64,000 nt of DNA. Origin: Denitratimonas tolerans (lineage in GTDB: Bacteria > Pseudomonadota > Gammaproteobacteria > Xanthomonadales > Xanthomonadaceae). Below are positions 36,043 through 45,247 of this stretch, piece by piece (position 1 is the first letter of the stretch; each line of letters begins with the position of its first letter). A program made the position numbers and the translations under genes. The notes beneath the pieces were generated by a model. The model made no database searches. It had not been told where the DNA came from and saw nothing but the letters and a program-made list of their open reading frames with translations. The stretch is from NCBI RefSeq assembly GCF_037203605.1, contig NZ_JBBDHC010000005.1, positions 124,001 to 188,000 on the forward strand. Reading direction: 5' to 3'.

Positions 36043-36301
36043 GGTGGCGACATCGTGCTCGCAACGGCTCCGTAAAGTCGATCCCGGGTGCCTTCGACGG
36101 CAGCCGCGCGGTCCGGTGCCTGCTGCCCCGCGTCGGCGAAGCAGGAGATGGCCGATGGGCGGATTCATGTGGCTTGCGGGGGTTTGGCGCGCCAATCATT
36201 GCGCCCATGCGAGACGCGGCGCATGCCATGTTCATGGTGTTGTCCGTTTCGGTCACCGGCGGTTTCATGGGCTGCATCACGCCACGTCTCCGGGGGAAAC
36301 C

Positions 36302-38677
36302 ATGAAGCGTCTGCCTCGCTCATCGAAATTGCGGCATGGGCTGCTGCCGATCTTTCTGCTGGCGACGCTCGCACGGGCGGGCGGCGGCGAGGGGGTTTTC
36401 GCGGACGGGTTCGAGGACGCCGGCGCGGCCCGGCCGCCCAACATCCTGTTCATCGTCATTGACGATTTCGGCCTGGACCAGCTCGACTTCTACGGCCACG
36501 GCGGCCTGGTGCCGCCGCGCACGCCGAACCTTGCAGCCATCGCACAGGCCGGCCTGAAGTTCCGCAATGCCTGGGCCATGCCCACCTGCACACCGACCCG
36601 CGCGACCTTCTTCACCGGGCGCTATCCCTCCAGCACCAACATCCTCAACGCGGTGGTGCAGACCGATCTGGCCAATTCGGAAATCTCGCCCTACGAGATG
36701 ACCCTGCCCAAGCTGCTGAAAACCGCCGGCTACACCAACGCCATGATCGGCAAGATGCACCTGACCGGCACCAATCTGGGCAGTTCGGCCAATCTGCCCT
36801 ATGGCCTGCAGACGATGTGGAAGCTGGGCTGGGACCACTTCGACGGCTACCTGGATGGCGCGCCTTATCCGATCGATACCCGCGCCGGCCTCGGCACCTT
36901 TGGCGATGATCCTGCCGGCGGACCTTTCCTTTGCGGCTTCGTGCCCAACACCACCATGGATCCGACCCACGGTGCCGACACGGGCGCCTGCTATTTCGTG
37001 GACAACAGCTGCGAGCAGATCGTGCGCGACAATGTCGCCGGCCCGCGCACGCCGGGCCGCGCCTGCCTGGATCGCGGCGGCATCTTCGACCCCAACCAGT
37101 CCTGCCAGGCGGCCGCGCCGGCACACATCGACTTCACCGAACAGAACGGCTACTACACCGGCAAGTTCGTCTGGAGCGATGCCGACGGCAACAGCGGCGA
37201 AGTGCTGGCGACCGATGCGTCGGCGCGCGGCTATCGCAGCACGCTGGAAACCGACCGTGCCGTCGCCTGGGCGAACGCGCAGCCGGCGAACAAGCCCTGG
37301 ATGATGTCGCTGGGGTATTCGGCCATCCACACGCCGCTGCAGGTGCCCCCGCTGGCGCTGATCGCCGCCGATACGCCGGGGCGCAACGACAACCTGGTCT
37401 GCTCGCCGGCCTCGGACGTGGAAGGCGCGCCCGGCCAGATCATCGGCATGATCGATGATCGCCTGATCACCAACCTGATGGTCGAAGCGATGGACCGGGA
37501 GATTGGCCGCCTGCTGGTGGAAATCGGGCTCGCCGCATGGAACCCGGATGGCACGCTGCACTACGATCCGGCCGGCACCAATACCCTGCTGGTGGTCATG
37601 GGCGACAACGGCACCTACGTCAACAGCGTGAAGTTCACCTCGCCCGGGCGTTTCGATCCGGCGCGCGCCAAGGCTTCCCCCTACCAGACCGGCGTCGGCG
37701 TGCCGCTGCTGGTGGCCGGCCCGATGGTCGCCTCCCCCGGCCGCGACGTAACCCACCAGGTCAGTTCGCCCGACCTCTACCGCCTGTTCGCGGATATCGT
37801 CGGTGCGGACATCGGCGCGCACGTTTCCCCGGACCGCCCGCTGGACGCCCAGCCGATGCTGGCCTACCTGACCGATCCCGGCCAGGGCGCATTGCGCACG
37901 ATCAACTTCACCGAGATGGGTGCCAACTTCCCCAACCCGGCCGCCGGCGTCGTGGCCCAGCCCTGTGTGGTGGAGGCTGCCGACACCTGCTTCGTGATCT
38001 TCCCGAACAAGGCCCTGTGCGACGATCAGGGCGGGGTCTGGTATGGCGCGGGGTCCGTGTTCAGCGGCGTACCTGCCGCCGGATTCGACCACTGCGGCCA
38101 GGTCATGTCCTATCGCCGTGCGCTGGATCCGGCGGACGTCACCCGGGTGCTGCCCGATGCGTCCAAGGCGGCCAGCGACGGCACCTACAAACTGGTCCGC
38201 CAGAACCGCAAAACCTATACCCTGGACCTTGCCAATCCCGTCAACTCCACCTACACCGGCGTCAATACGAATGTCGACGAGCTCTACCGGATCGACATGC
38301 TGGCCTTGCCCGATCCGGTGCTCGACAAGGAGGGGACCGAGCTTGCCATCGGCGAGCCCCCGCTGGACGTATCCGCCCTCAGCCCCGAGGCGCAGACGGC
38401 CTATGGCGTGCTCTCCGCCGAACTGGACCGGCGCGATGCGGTGGCCGCCTACAACTACAGCTACGACGCCATCCAGTGCCCCGGCGATGGCAACCGCGAT
38501 TTCAGGGTGGACAACGACGACCTGCTCAACTGGATCGAGCTGAACGGACTGAACCAGCTCAACGGTGCGGGCCAGTCGACCTGGTACGACTTCAACCACG
38601 ACGGCAAGACCGACGAGCTTGACCTGAACATCATCGTTGCCAACCTCGGTGCCACCTGCGTGCCGCCGCAGCCCTGA
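36302..38677 (+). CDS. Secreted type I sulfatase with dockerin-like C-terminus
   Basis: 791 residues from ATG 36302; the frame is open much further upstream, but that part is antisense to the response regulator. A short signal peptide is followed by VFADGFED (residues 32-39) and then the alkaline-phosphatase-fold sulfatase domain: metal Asp pair in NILFIVIDDFG, the formylglycine site CTPTR with Cys96, MGDNGT, and the Lys-containing AKASPYQTGVGVP. A large insertion contains several cysteines. The last 75 residues form two Ca-binding dockerin/EF-hand-like loops (DGNRDFRVDNDD and DFNHDGKTDELD). It hydrolyses sulfate esters outside the cytoplasm; the substrate is unknown. First gene of a three-gene unit. 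Confidence 0.9.
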   Translation: MKRLPRSSKLRHGLLPIFLLATLARAGGGEGVFADGFEDAGAARPPNILFIVIDDFGLDQLDFYGHGGLVPPRTPNLAAIAQAGLKFRNAWAMPTCTPTRATFFTGRYPSSTNILNAVVQTDLANSEISPYEMTLPKLLKTAGYTNAMIGKMHLTGTNLGSSANLPYGLQTMWKLGWDHFDGYLDGAPYPIDTRAGLGTFGDDPAGGPFLCGFVPNTTMDPTHGADTGACYFVDNSCEQIVRDNVAGPRTPGRACLDRGGIFDPNQSCQAAAPAHIDFTEQNGYYTGKFVWSDADGNSGEVLATDASARGYRSTLETDRAVAWANAQPANKPWMMSLGYSAIHTPLQVPPLALIAADTPGRNDNLVCSPASDVEGAPGQIIGMIDDRLITNLMVEAMDREIGRLLVEIGLAAWNPDGTLHYDPAGTNTLLVVMGDNGTYVNSVKFTSPGRFDPARAKASPYQTGVGVPLLVAGPMVASPGRDVTHQVSSPDLYRLFADIVGADIGAHVSPDRPLDAQPMLAYLTDPGQGALRTINFTEMGANFPNPAAGVVAQPCVVEAADTCFVIFPNKALCDDQGGVWYGAGSVFSGVPAAGFDHCGQVMSYRRALDPADVTRVLPDASKAASDGTYKLVRQNRKTYTLDLANPVNSTYTGVNTNVDELYRIDMLALPDPVLDKEGTELAIGEPPLDVSALSPEAQTAYGVLSAELDRRDAVAAYNYSYDAIQCPGDGNRDFRVDNDDLLNWIELNGLNQLNGAGQSTWYDFNHDGKTDELDLNIIVANLGATCVPPQP

Positions 38678-38696
38678 GACAGGAGTCAGCCGTACC

Positions 38697-40934
38697 ATGC
38701 ACATTTTCTTGCCCAGGCGCGTTGTCCTGACGCTCGTCATCTCCATGCTGCCGCTGGGCGCATCGATGGCGCAGGATGGAATCTTCGGCGATGGCTTCGA
38801 GAGCCCGCCGCCCAACATCCTGTTCGTGGTCATGGACGATGTCGGCATCGACCAGATGGCGGCCTTCGGCTATGGCGGAGGAAGTGCGCCGCCGATGCCC
38901 AACATCGGGGCCGTTGCCGAGGCCGGGGTGAAGTTCCGCAACACCTGGTCGATGCCCGAGTGTTCGCCCGGCCGCGCGGCGTTCTTCACCGGGCGCTTCC
39001 CGCTGCGCACCAACATGTATCAGGCGCTGGGACCGAACGACCTGGCCAATTCCCAGCTCTCCCCGCACGATCTGACCGTGCCCAAGCTGCTGAAGAAAGC
39101 GGGCTACGAGAGCGCCATGTTCGGCAAATTCCACTTGGCCGGACCGGAGCACAACGAAGCCGGCAACGCCACCCCGGCGGCGCTGGGCTGGGACCATTTC
39201 CACGGCTGGGTCGGCGGTCTGCCCGGCTCGATCGACACCAGCGCCGGCGGTGCCTACGGTGCCGGCCAGTGGAGCTGCGGCTTCTATCCGCATCACCTGG
39301 CGGGTAGCTGCCACTACAGCGACGGTTCCTGCGTATCCATGGCGCGTCCGCCGGTGATCGGCAATGACAGCAGCGGCCTTGCCTGCATGGCCGAGGGCGG
39401 CATCTTCGTGCGCGAGCAGGCCAGCTGCAGTGATCCATTGCCGCCCGGCGTGACGCTGGAATTCAACCGGGAAAACGCCTTCTACGTTTCACCGCTGGTG
39501 ATCGTGGAGAACGGCGTGGTCGAAGAAGTGCCGCTGTCCGACTCGCGTGCACGCGGCTACCGCACCACGATCGAAACCGACGCCGCGATCGACTGGATCA
39601 ACTCGCGTCCGGGCAACGCGCCGTGGATGGCCACGGTCAGCTATTCGGCCGCGCACACGCCCTGGCAGCCCGCGCCGATGCAGCTGGCGCCGCAAAGCAG
39701 CACGCTGATCGCGCAACTGCTGCCGGACATGCCGGGCTTTTCCGGCAACGTCATGGACTGCACCAGCACCGTGCACGGGCGCATCATCCAGAACCAGATG
39801 ACCGAGGCCATGGATACCGAGTTCGGCCGCCTGCTGGTGGAGACGGGCCTGGCCACGCGCGACGCTCAGGGGGATCTGGTGTATGACCCGCAGGCCGCCA
39901 ACACGGTGATCGTGATCGTCGGCGACAACGGTTCACTGGGCTTTGCGGTCAAGCTGCCTTTCAGCCTGTCGCTGGCAAAGGGAACCTCGTACCAGACCGG
40001 CGTGTGGGTGCCGCTCATCGTGGCCGGGGCGCCGGTGACGCAGCCGGGCAGGGAGGTCGAGCACATGGTCAACACCGTGGATCTGTTCCAGTTCTTCGGC
40101 GAGCTGGCGGGCCTGGACGCGCAGCAGGAATCGCCGCGCACGATCGATTCGGTGCCGCTGCTCCCCTACCTGCAAAATCCCGCGCAGGAGAGCCTGCGCA
40201 GCATCAACTTCACCCAGGCGGGCATCAACATCCAGGCCAACGATGGCCGCAATGGTCCCTGCATCCTGAACCGGACCAGCCAGGCTGGCGGCAGCTGCAC
40301 CCAGATCCCGACCTCGAAAAGCGTGTGCGAGGACAACCTCGGCGTCTGGTGGGGCGCGGGCTACACCGACCCCATGGTGGTGGACAACGGCGGCGCGGGC
40401 TACGCGCGCTGCTGGCAGGTGAACCAGGCCATCCTCGCCGCCGATCCGGGCGGCCTGCCGGTCGAGGTGCTGGCGGAAAGCTCGGTCGCCATCCGCGATG
40501 CCGACTACAAGCTGGTGCGCAACACCGCAGTCAACTACGACAGCGCCACGAATGACGCCCGCGAGGACACCAGCATCGAGTTCTATCGGGTCGATCAGGC
40601 CGTGCCCGTGCCCATGCTGGAAGACCCGGCCAGCAACAACCTGCTCGACGGCGCACTGACTCCCGCGCAGCAGGCCGCCTATGACCATCTGGCGGCCAGG
40701 CTGGACGATCTGCTGGCCTCTCAGCCCGACTGTCCGGGCGATGGCAACCAGGACGGCGTGGTCGACGCGGCCGACTTCGCCGAGTGGCAGCGCATCGCCA
40801 ACCAATGGGGCCTGTCCAGCGTTTACGATTTCATCGTCGGTGGCGTATTCGACGGCGTGACCGACGCCACCGACGGCGCCATCGTGCTGTCCAATCTTGG
40901 AACCACCTGTGCGCCAAGCCATGCCGTTCATTGA
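38697..40934 (+). CDS. Second secreted type I sulfatase with dockerin-like C-terminus
   Basis: 745 residues; AGGAG lies 11 bases before the ATG and 19 bases separate it from the first sulfatase. It has the same architecture as its neighbour: signal peptide, IFGDGFES (residues 29-36), metal motif VVMDDVG, formylglycine site CSPGR with Cys89, VGDNGS, AKGTSYQTGVWVP, and a C-terminal pair of loops starting DGNQDGVVDAADF. The second loop (FDGVTDATDG) is less canonical. The two paralogues differ widely outside the core, so they probably act on different sulfated substrates. Its stop overlaps the start of the FGE gene. Confidence 0.9.
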   Translation: MHIFLPRRVVLTLVISMLPLGASMAQDGIFGDGFESPPPNILFVVMDDVGIDQMAAFGYGGGSAPPMPNIGAVAEAGVKFRNTWSMPECSPGRAAFFTGRFPLRTNMYQALGPNDLANSQLSPHDLTVPKLLKKAGYESAMFGKFHLAGPEHNEAGNATPAALGWDHFHGWVGGLPGSIDTSAGGAYGAGQWSCGFYPHHLAGSCHYSDGSCVSMARPPVIGNDSSGLACMAEGGIFVREQASCSDPLPPGVTLEFNRENAFYVSPLVIVENGVVEEVPLSDSRARGYRTTIETDAAIDWINSRPGNAPWMATVSYSAAHTPWQPAPMQLAPQSSTLIAQLLPDMPGFSGNVMDCTSTVHGRIIQNQMTEAMDTEFGRLLVETGLATRDAQGDLVYDPQAANTVIVIVGDNGSLGFAVKLPFSLSLAKGTSYQTGVWVPLIVAGAPVTQPGREVEHMVNTVDLFQFFGELAGLDAQQESPRTIDSVPLLPYLQNPAQESLRSINFTQAGINIQANDGRNGPCILNRTSQAGGSCTQIPTSKSVCEDNLGVWWGAGYTDPMVVDNGGAGYARCWQVNQAILAADPGGLPVEVLAESSVAIRDADYKLVRNTAVNYDSATNDAREDTSIEFYRVDQAVPVPMLEDPASNNLLDGALTPAQQAAYDHLAARLDDLLASQPDCPGDGNQDGVVDAADFAEWQRIANQWGLSSVYDFIVGGVFDGVTDATDGAIVLSNLGTTCAPSHAVH

Positions 40935-42033
40935 GCAGACATCGCGTCGCAAGCTGCTGCTCGGCGGCGTGGCGCTGGGTGCCGCCGCCGTCGCCGGCGC
41001 ACTGGGCGGGCGTTTCCTGGCGCGCTCGCAGGCACCGCGAGTCATCCTCGGCGACGGCGCGAGCGGCCCGCTGGGCATGGCCTGGATTCCCGGCGGCACC
41101 TTCCTGATGGGCAGCGAACACAGGCTGGCGCAGGAAAACGAACGACCCGCACATCCGGTGCGCGTGGACGGTTTCTGGATGGACACGACCCACGTCACCA
41201 ACGATCAGTTCGCCCGATTCGTGCGCGAGACCGGCTATGTCACCACCGCCGAGCGCAAGCCCGACTGGGAAACCATCCGCGTGCAGCTGCCGCCGGGCGT
41301 GCCCAGGCCGCCGGACGAGGTGCTGGTGCCCGGTGCCATGGTGTTCACCGGCACCAGCGCGCCGGTGCGGCTGGACGACTATTCACGCTGGTGGAGCTAT
41401 GTGCCCGGCGCACAATGGCGTCATCCGCAAGGCCCGGGCAGCACGATCCAGGGCAAGGGTGAACATCCGGTGGTGCAGGTCAGCCACGAGGACGCGCTGG
41501 CCTACGCCCGCTGGGTCGGCAAGCGGCTGCCGACCGAGGCCGAATGGGAGTTTGCCGCGCGCGGCGGTCTGGAGCAGGCCACCTACGCCTGGGGCGACGA
41601 GCCGATGGGGGCCGGCGGCGCGCTGCTGGCCAACTACTGGGATGTGAAGCAGCGTCCATTCCCCGTGGTAAAGCCCGGGGCGGGCGGTGCGGAAGGCACC
41701 CTGCCGGCCGGAACCTTCCCGGCCAACGGATACGGCCTCTACGACATGACCGGCAACGCCTGGCAGTGGGTGGCCGACTGGTACCGCGCCGACTATTTCG
41801 CGGGCCAGGCGCAGCGCGCGAGCGATCCCATCGACAACCCGCAGGGGCCGGACGACTGCTACGACCCGGCCGATCCGGGCGTCCCCGTCGATGCGCCGAA
41901 AAAGGTCATCCGCGGTGGTTCTTTCCTGTGCAACGAGGACTATTGCCTGTCCTATCGCCCCAGCGCGCGTCGCGGCTGCGATCCGCACAGCCCCATGTCG
42001 CACTTGGGCTTTCGGCTGATCAGCGCGGCGTGA
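40921..42033 (+). CDS. Formylglycine-generating enzyme with a Tat-type signal
   Basis: 370 residues from ATG 40921, inside the end of the sulfatase gene; an in-frame ATG at 40897 would put eight residues ahead. The N-terminus has a twin-arginine signal (SRRKLLLGG) followed by an Ala/Gly hydrophobic stretch. The SUMF1/FGE fold follows, with MAWIPGGTFLMGSE, RLPTEAEWEFAARGG and WGDE. The active site RGGSFLCNEDYCLSYRPSARR has cysteines 337 and 342 in the C-x4-C spacing of human FGE Cys336/Cys341, which bind copper and oxidise the sulfatase cysteine. So it should be a true FGE, not one of the many cysteine-less family members. Export would place it with its two substrate sulfatases. Confidence 0.88.
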   Translation: MPFIEQTSRRKLLLGGVALGAAAVAGALGGRFLARSQAPRVILGDGASGPLGMAWIPGGTFLMGSEHRLAQENERPAHPVRVDGFWMDTTHVTNDQFARFVRETGYVTTAERKPDWETIRVQLPPGVPRPPDEVLVPGAMVFTGTSAPVRLDDYSRWWSYVPGAQWRHPQGPGSTIQGKGEHPVVQVSHEDALAYARWVGKRLPTEAEWEFAARGGLEQATYAWGDEPMGAGGALLANYWDVKQRPFPVVKPGAGGAEGTLPAGTFPANGYGLYDMTGNAWQWVADWYRADYFAGQAQRASDPIDNPQGPDDCYDPADPGVPVDAPKKVIRGGSFLCNEDYCLSYRPSARRGCDPHSPMSHLGFRLISAA

Positions 42034-42217
42034 GGGTGCAGCCGTTTCCTGCCCCGGTCGCGGCAACACCTGCGGCAGTGCTCTGACCCGAGGCCGACCG
42101 CCGGCATCCCCTTGCGCCGCGGGGCCGTTGCCTGACCGCACGGTTCATCGGGCGTGCCACGGCGGCACCCGCAAACCGCTACAATGGCGGGCTGAATTCT
42201 TCCGCATTGGAGCGACC

Positions 42218-43747
42218 ATGTCTCACGCCATCCTGAAGGCCCTGGGCCTGTCCGACGTCAATTCCGGTACCTATCTGGGTCGCGGGGAATGGTCCAGTGC
42301 CAGCGCCGGCAGGATCACGCCGAAAAACCCCACCACGAACGAAGTGATCGCGACGGTGGAGGCCACCACGGCGGCCGATTACGAAACCGTCATCGCGCGC
42401 GCCCAGGAGGTTTTCAAGATCTGGCGCACCACCCCCGCGCCGCGCCGCGGCGAGGCCATCCGCCTGTGCGGCGAGGCGCTGCGCCGCAACAAGGACGCGC
42501 TGGGCTCGCTGGTGGCGCTGGAAATGGGCAAGTCCAAGCCCGAAGGCGATGGCGAAGTGCAGGAGATGATCGACATCGCCGATTTCGCCGTCGGCCAGAG
42601 CCGCATGATGTACGGCTATACCATGCACTCCGAGCGCCCCGGCCACCGCATGTACGACCAGTACCACCCGCTCGGCCTGGTCGGCATCATCAGCGCCTTC
42701 AACTTCCCCGTGGCGGTGTGGAGCTGGAACAGCTTCCTGGCCGCGGTGTGCGGCGACATCTGCATCTGGAAGCCATCCAACAAGGTGCCGCTGAGTGCGA
42801 TCGCGGCCATGAAGGTCTGCAACGAGGCGCTGCGCGAGGGCGGCTTCCCGGACCTCTTCTTCCTGATCAACGATGTCGACCATTCGCTCGCCGAAACGCT
42901 GGTGGACGATCGCCGCGTGGGTCTCATTTCCTTCACCGGCTCGACCCGCGTGGGCCGCCGCGTGAACGAGCGCGTGGCGCACCGCATGGGCCGCTGCCTG
43001 CTGGAGCTGGGCGGCAACAACGCGATCATCCTCGATGAAACCGCCGACCTGAAGCTGGCCGTTCCCGGCATCGTGTTCGGCGCGGTCGGCACCGCCGGCC
43101 AGCGTTGCACCACCACCCGCCGCCTGATCGTGCACGAATCCATCTACGACAACGTGCTGGCTACCCTGGTCAAGGCCTACAGGCAGGTCGAGACCAAGAT
43201 CGGCGATCCCACCGATCCGGCCAACCTGATGGGCCCGCTCAACAGCCCCGAGGCGGTCGACGAATTCCTTGCCGCCATCGAAAAGGCCAAGGCCAGCGGC
43301 GGCACCGTGGAGACCGGCGGCACGCGCATCGATCGCCCCGGCAACTTCGTGCTGCCGGCGATCGTGACGGGCCTGAAGAACGCCGACGAGATCGTCCAGC
43401 ACGAAACCTTCGCACCGATCCTCTACGTGATGAAGTTCAAGACCCTGGACGAGGCCATCGACATGCAGAACGGCGTGCCGCAGGGCCTGTCGTCGTCGAT
43501 CTTCACCACCAACCTCAAGAGCGCCGAGCGGTTCCTCTCGGCGGCCGGCAGCGACTGCGGCATCGCCAACGTCAACATCGGCACCTCGGGCGCGGAAATC
43601 GGCGGTGCCTTCGGCGGCGAGAAGGACACCGGCGGCGGGCGCGAGTCCGGTTCGGACGCATGGAAGGTGTACATGCGCCGCCAGACCAATACCATCAACT
43701 ACTCCGATTCGCTGCCGCTGGCGCAGGGCATCAAGTTCGACCTGTGA
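42218..43747 (+). CDS. amaB: ALDH7-family aldehyde dehydrogenase (alpha-aminoadipate semialdehyde / piperideine-6-carboxylate dehydrogenase type)
   Basis: 509 residues, with GGAG just ahead of the ATG. Hallmarks of the ALDH7/antiquitin group are ISAFNFPVAVWSWN, the catalytic Glu in ELGGNNAIIL and the catalytic Cys in GTAGQRCTTTRRLIVHE, with FGGEKDTGGGRESGSDAWK near the end. Members oxidise alpha-aminoadipate semialdehyde (in equilibrium with piperideine-6-carboxylate) in lysine catabolism, and also other aldehydes. The 184 bases between the FGE gene and this gene show nothing notable. Gene symbol by family resemblance. Confidence 0.85.
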   Translation: MSHAILKALGLSDVNSGTYLGRGEWSSASAGRITPKNPTTNEVIATVEATTAADYETVIARAQEVFKIWRTTPAPRRGEAIRLCGEALRRNKDALGSLVALEMGKSKPEGDGEVQEMIDIADFAVGQSRMMYGYTMHSERPGHRMYDQYHPLGLVGIISAFNFPVAVWSWNSFLAAVCGDICIWKPSNKVPLSAIAAMKVCNEALREGGFPDLFFLINDVDHSLAETLVDDRRVGLISFTGSTRVGRRVNERVAHRMGRCLLELGGNNAIILDETADLKLAVPGIVFGAVGTAGQRCTTTRRLIVHESIYDNVLATLVKAYRQVETKIGDPTDPANLMGPLNSPEAVDEFLAAIEKAKASGGTVETGGTRIDRPGNFVLPAIVTGLKNADEIVQHETFAPILYVMKFKTLDEAIDMQNGVPQGLSSSIFTTNLKSAERFLSAAGSDCGIANVNIGTSGAEIGGAFGGEKDTGGGRESGSDAWKVYMRRQTNTINYSDSLPLAQGIKFDL

Positions 43748-43813
43748 TCCACGCCCGGCGCGCGCCATGGGGCCTGCGCCGGGCTGCTTCATCCACCCTG
43801 GAGGCCGATCCGC

Positions 43814-44107
43814 ATGAACACACCGACATCTTCCGCCCGGACCACCAGCACCCTGGCTGTGGTAAGCCTGATTTCGGGCATCGTGTCCTGGCTGGCACTT
43901 CCCATGGTGGGCGCCATCGTGGCGATCATCACCGGGCACATGGGCCGCAGCGAGATCAGGCGCAGCGGCGGTACGGTGGATGGCGACGGGCTGGCCATCG
44001 CCGGGCTCGTCCTGGGCTACCTGCAGCTGACGCTGGTGGTCCTTGGGGTCATCGCGCTCTTCGTGTTCTTTGGCGGGCTGGCGTTCCTGTCAACCCTGGC
44101 CCAGTGA
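43814..44107 (+). CDS. DUF4190 small membrane protein
   Basis: 97 residues with two hydrophobic helices separated by GHMGRSEIRRSGGTVDGDGLAIAGL, the conserved loop of DUF4190 proteins. Function is unknown for the family; it is an inner-membrane protein with a short basic cytoplasmic loop. A GGAGG-like site lies 10-15 bases before the ATG. Confidence 0.8.
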   Translation: MNTPTSSARTTSTLAVVSLISGIVSWLALPMVGAIVAIITGHMGRSEIRRSGGTVDGDGLAIAGLVLGYLQLTLVVLGVIALFVFFGGLAFLSTLAQ

Positions 44108-44209
44108 TCTGAAGAGGCTGGAGCGCTGGCGCTGCCGGCGTCGATTCCGCTAACGTTCCGACGTGATTCGCGGCACGAATCACATTTTGCGCGCCGAGGC
44201 CCGAGGCCG

Positions 44210-45247
44210 ATGTACCCATTGCTGCGACCTCTGCTGTTTTGCGGTGATCCCGAGACCGTGCACGAGCGCAGCCTGGCCTGGGCCGATGCCGCGCACCGGC
44301 TGGGCCTGGCCGGACTGGCGGCGCGTCGCCCCAAGCCGCTGCCGACCCGGGCCTTCGGGCTGACCTTCGAGAACCCCGTCGGGCTCGCCGCGGGCATGGA
44401 CAAGAACGGCGCGCACGTCGACGCGCTCTCGCATCTGGGCTTCGGCTTCATCGAAGTCGGCACCGTCACCCCGCGCCCGCAGCCCGGGAATCCGCGGCCG
44501 CGGCTGTTCCGCCTGCCGGAAAAGCAGGCCATCATCAACCGCATGGGCTTCAACAACGAGGGCGTCGATGCGCTGGTGAAGAACCTCGAGCGCACCCGCT
44601 GGAAGGGCGTGATCGGCGTCAACATCGGCAAGAACAAGGACACGCCAAACGACCATGCGCTGCGCGACTACCTGCACTGCCTGGAGCGGGTGTGGGACGC
44701 TGCCGGCTACATCGTGGTCAACATTTCCTCACCCAACACCGCCGGGCTGCGCGAACTGCAGCACGGCGATCCGCTGCGCGCGCTGCTGGCCGGGCTGCGC
44801 GAGGCGCAGGAGCGCCTGGCCGCGCAGCGCGGCGCGCGCCGCCCCGTGCTGGTCAAGATCGCGCCGGACCTGGACGAGGCCGCGCTGCATGCGGTGGCTT
44901 CGGCGCTGGGTGCGGCCGGTGTGGATGGCGTCGTTGCCACCAACACCACGATCGATCGCAGCGAAGTGGCGGGCCTGCGCCACGCCGGGGAAGCCGGCGG
45001 GTTGTCCGGGGCACCGCTGTACGGGCTGGCGACCGAGGCGCTGCGCCGGCTGCGTGCGCATCTTGATTCCAGTATCCCGATCATCGGCGTGGGCGGCATC
45101 CTGAGCGGTGCCGATGCGGTCGGCAAACTCGCGGCCGGCGCGCTCCTGGTGCAGTGCTACAGTGGCCTGGTCTATCGCGGGCCGGCTCTGGTGCGCGAGT
45201 GCGTCGAGGCGATCCGGCGGCGGCGCGAACAGGGCGTGCGACGCTGA
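44210..45247 (+). CDS. pyrD: Dihydroorotate dehydrogenase (quinone), class 2
   Basis: 345 residues. The N-terminal amphipathic helix region (MYPLLRPLLFCGDPETVHE), FMN-binding ENPVGLAAGMDKNG, catalytic serine region NISSPNTAGL and GVGGILSGADA identify the membrane-associated class 2 enzyme. It oxidises dihydroorotate to orotate in pyrimidine synthesis and passes electrons to quinone. murB starts on its stop codon (TGATG). Confidence 0.97.
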   Translation: MYPLLRPLLFCGDPETVHERSLAWADAAHRLGLAGLAARRPKPLPTRAFGLTFENPVGLAAGMDKNGAHVDALSHLGFGFIEVGTVTPRPQPGNPRPRLFRLPEKQAIINRMGFNNEGVDALVKNLERTRWKGVIGVNIGKNKDTPNDHALRDYLHCLERVWDAAGYIVVNISSPNTAGLRELQHGDPLRALLAGLREAQERLAAQRGARRPVLVKIAPDLDEAALHAVASALGAAGVDGVVATNTTIDRSEVAGLRHAGEAGGLSGAPLYGLATEALRRLRAHLDSSIPIIGVGGILSGADAVGKLAAGALLVQCYSGLVYRGPALVRECVEAIRRRREQGVRR

